From Sulfolobus sp. UBA167 (lineage in GTDB: Archaea; Thermoproteota; Thermoprotei_A; Sulfolobales; Sulfolobaceae), in contig DAHF01000108.1 in the NCBI GenBank assembly GCA_002495845.1, forward strand, positions 1 through 7,432: 7,432 nt of DNA. The letters run 5' to 3'. Position numbers and translations under genes: made by a program. The notes under the pieces are model-generated. The model was not told the DNA's origin. It did no database searches and worked only from the letters and a program-made list of their open reading frames with translations. Below, piece after piece: positions 5,729 to 7,432 of the stretch (positions are counted from its first letter, which is position 1; every line of letters starts with the position of its first letter).

Positions 5729-6398
5729 AATAGCTCTTGACCAATGCACTTAACTCCGACCTTCCGCCTTCGCACACTAGCCTCATTACCCTCCTGGAAT
5801 CAGTTGGTCTAATTATGCCTAGAACGTTGACGCCATGGCTCCTTAAAACGTGAGGGGCGTTTATTGAAGACACTCCTGTTATTGCTATGTTATCGGCGGA
5901 GACCATGGAGAGAATCTTGTCTATGTTTCCATTCACGATTGCAGAACCGTAGATTATGGCATTTGCACATCTGTCTCCCTTAAATGAGGAGAAGCTTCTC
6001 CTCCTCTCAGCAGGGTTTTCCACATTATAGAAGTCATATATGACGTAATCTCCCTTTAAGATGGTAGGGGAATATCCAAAGACGCAGGTTTTACCTTCAT
6101 TCAGAACGTCCTCTACCCTACCTTCTTGAAACCCGTCTAATGAGTTCAGGGCAGTCATTACTGAGACCGCCAAAGAACGCTGAAGGGGTTCTCCTAAATT
6201 TCTTGACACTACGTCCATGGAATTTGAGCCTACCAAAAACCCTGCACCGTTTATCTTTCCTTCAGCTACGGTATGAGAAATGCCTACTTCTCCGTTGTCT
6301 AACATGGCTGAAGTAAACGAATAGCCAACGCAAACGTTAAGTATAGCCCTCTTTTTGAGTTCAGGTTTTAACTCCTCTATTATCTCATCAATTATCAT
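5715..6398 (-). CDS. DUF4213/DUF364-type protein (Rossmann-like, putative metal-chelation family)
   Basis: A 227-residue soluble protein. Residues about 5-90 follow the DUF4213 pattern, with NVCVGYSFTSAMLDNGEVGI (21-40) and an ENPLxRSLAxAxxxAL-like stretch at 69-86 (GEPLQRSLAVSVMTALNSL). Residues about 95-215 follow DUF364: CVFGYSPTIL (105-114), GSAIVNGNIDKILSMVSADN (151-170), ITGVSSINAPHVLRSHGVNV (173-192), and a closing EGGR (210-213). DUF364 is listed as a putative heavy-metal-chelation domain, but the substrate is unknown. The ATG at 6398 overlaps the stop of the nucleotidyltransferase gene as ATGA, so the two form one transcription unit and are probably translationally coupled. The 3' end overlaps the convergent gene by 14 bases. 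Domain assignment is from memory of the pattern. Confidence 0.75.
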   Translation of the reverse strand: MIIDEIIEELKPELKKRAILNVCVGYSFTSAMLDNGEVGISHTVAEGKINGAGFLVGSNSMDVVSRNLGEPLQRSLAVSVMTALNSLDGFQEGRVEDVLNEGKTCVFGYSPTILKGDYVIYDFYNVENPAERRRSFSSFKGDRCANAIIYGSAIVNGNIDKILSMVSADNIAITGVSSINAPHVLRSHGVNVLGIIRPTDSRRVMRLVCEGGRSELSALVKSYFKRI

Positions 6399-7432
6399 AA
6401 AATTATCTTCCCCTTCTTAGTTACAGCCTCTGAAACCTCTTTATAAGGAAGGATTATGGTCTTCAAGTTCAACATGACGCCGTCCTTTGTATTTACCTCC
6501 TCTCCTAGGATTGAACCGTCCATGATCCTGTTCCACCTCCCTATCCTGCTGTTGTCAGCAACAATGGTATTGGTCATGTAACTGTAATCTCCGACTCTCA
6601 CTCCTTCCATGAGTAAGGTTTCCTGTAGATATACGCCTTCACCTATCTTGCTCTTCTTCCCTATCACAGTGTTAGGATTCACATACGTCCCTCCCCTTAT
6701 TGAAACGTCATCGCCTATATAATAGGGGGGATTCAGCGTGGCGTTTTCGCTTACTTTAGCCGAAGGCGAGATGTAGCCCTTTGGATACCTCCTGACGAGG
6801 AGCTCAAAGTTCAACCTTAGGTAATCAGAGGGAAGACCTATGTCTGCCCATATTCCGTTATATTGGTAAACTGAGACACAGCACTTCTTAAGGACTTTAG
6901 GCATGAAGTCTCTGCTTATAGAATAAGGATACTTGTTTATCTCCTTGAAGAGATCTTTCCTGAACACGTAAATGCCCGCATTGATTAGGTTGGAAATAGG
7001 GTTCTTCGGCTTCTCTATCAACTCTATCAGTTTGTCGTTCTCCTGATATAAAACACCGTAACGCCTAGGGTCGTTGACCTTGGTTCCGACTATGGTAACG
7101 CTACATCCTTTATTTATGTGAAAGGAAATCAGATCCTTGAAGTCCATCTCGCTAAATATGTCACCGTATATGACCATTACATCATCATCTAGCTCGAAGT
7201 TATCTGCGATGTACTTCAGTGGACCTCCATCTCCTAAAGGTTCCTTTTCTATTACTGGTTTCACAAACGAGTTAGCTCCACTAGACTCCAGATAACTTAT
7301 CAGCTTGTCAGCCATGACCCTCAAAGAGAGATAAGCATTTGTGACCTTGGCCTTCTCCAGCGACTCAAGAGTATACTCGAGAATGGGCTTATCTAGAAGA
7401 GGAAAAAGGGATTTAGGTTTAGTGAGGCTAAG
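6395..7432 (-). CDS. Sugar-1-phosphate nucleotidyltransferase with C-terminal left-handed beta-helix, 5'-truncated by window
   Basis: Enzymes of this type join a sugar-1-phosphate to an NTP to make NDP-sugars for glycans, for example the S-layer N-glycans of Sulfolobales. The frame is open to the right edge: bases 7325-7432 read in phase as LSLTKPKSLFPLLDKPILEY and onward, the usual 'LT-x-P-K-x-L-x-P-x-x-x-K-P-I-L-E-Y' after the GGxGTRLRP loop. About 10-15 N-terminal residues, including that loop, lie outside; codons at 7324 (TTG) and 7315 (ATG) are not real starts. Visible are GDGGPL (residues 67-72 from the edge, in place of GTAGPL), YGD (89-91, metal-binding Asp), INAGIYVF (150-157) and WADIG (195-199). 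Residues from about 222 carry hexapeptide repeats (VSENATL, IGDDVSI, IGKKSKIGEG, RVGDYS, RIGRWNRI). It resembles mannose-1-phosphate guanylyltransferases, but specificity cannot be read. Confidence 0.9.
   Translation of the reverse strand, partial: LSLTKPKSLFPLLDKPILEYTLESLEKAKVTNAYLSLRVMADKLISYLESSGANSFVKPVIEKEPLGDGGPLKYIADNFELDDDVMVIYGDIFSEMDFKDLISFHINKGCSVTIVGTKVNDPRRYGVLYQENDKLIELIEKPKNPISNLINAGIYVFRKDLFKEINKYPYSISRDFMPKVLKKCCVSVYQYNGIWADIGLPSDYLRLNFELLVRRYPKGYISPSAKVSENATLNPPYYIGDDVSIRGGTYVNPNTVIGKKSKIGEGVYLQETLLMEGVRVGDYSYMTNTIVADNSRIGRWNRIMDGSILGEEVNTKDGVMLNLKTIILPYKEVSEAVTKKGKIIL

Noticed and set aside
7315..7324. A start codon (TTG 7324 or ATG 7315) for the nucleotidyltransferase
   Set aside because: The frame stays open to 7432 and codes for the conserved KPKSLFPLLDKPILEY segment, so these are internal codons and the true start is outside the window.
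1..7432. CRISPR array, insertion sequence, tRNA or other RNA gene
   Set aside because: No regularly spaced repeats, transposase, terminal inverted repeats or tRNA-like folds were seen; the longest gene-free stretch is the 168-bp spacer 4036-4203.

Overview
The window looks like chromosomal DNA of a thermoacidophilic crenarchaeon of the order Sulfolobales. The G+C content is moderate (low-to-mid 40s % by eye), which would suit a Metallosphaera-like genome. The evidence is the complex I-type gene order, an archaeal DUF2175 zinc-ribbon protein, AGG/AGA-rich arginine usage, TATA-box promoters close to start codons, GGTGA-type ribosome sites inside operons, and T-rich ends in place of hairpin terminators. 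The assignment rests on protein style and context; no database search was possible.

Bases 1-3180, all on the minus strand, hold the promoter-proximal part of a nuo operon. It is read right to left as nuoA, nuoC, nuoD, nuoH and the first 15 codons of nuoI, with stop/start overlaps or near-overlaps at every junction. These genes encode membrane and connecting subunits of a proton-pumping quinone reductase. nuoB is missing from its usual place between nuoA and nuoC. NuoD appears to lack the conserved quinone-binding tyrosine and has an altered C-terminal motif. The operon promoter and a short palindrome lie in 3181-3273.

Bases 3274-4536 are also on the minus strand. They hold thyX (flavin-dependent thymidylate synthase, complete RHRX7S motif) and, upstream of it, a small DUF2175-type zinc protein. 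A 46-bp divergent promoter separates that protein from a plus-strand gene at 4583-5728. The plus-strand gene encodes a shortened, CxxC-less relative of the YyaL/DUF255 'thioredoxin domain plus alpha-helical barrel' proteins.

Bases 5715-7432, on the minus strand, hold a two-gene unit. The upstream gene is a sugar-phosphate nucleotidyltransferase with a C-terminal left-handed beta-helix, cut by the right edge. The downstream gene encodes a DUF4213/DUF364-type protein. They overlap by ATGA, and the second converges on the plus-strand gene with a 14-bp tail-to-tail overlap.

I found no mobile element, CRISPR array, tRNA or rRNA. Most of the window is housekeeping. The points most worth following are the NuoD quinone-site changes, the missing nuoB, the degenerate YyaL-like protein and the nucleotidyltransferase/DUF364 pairing.
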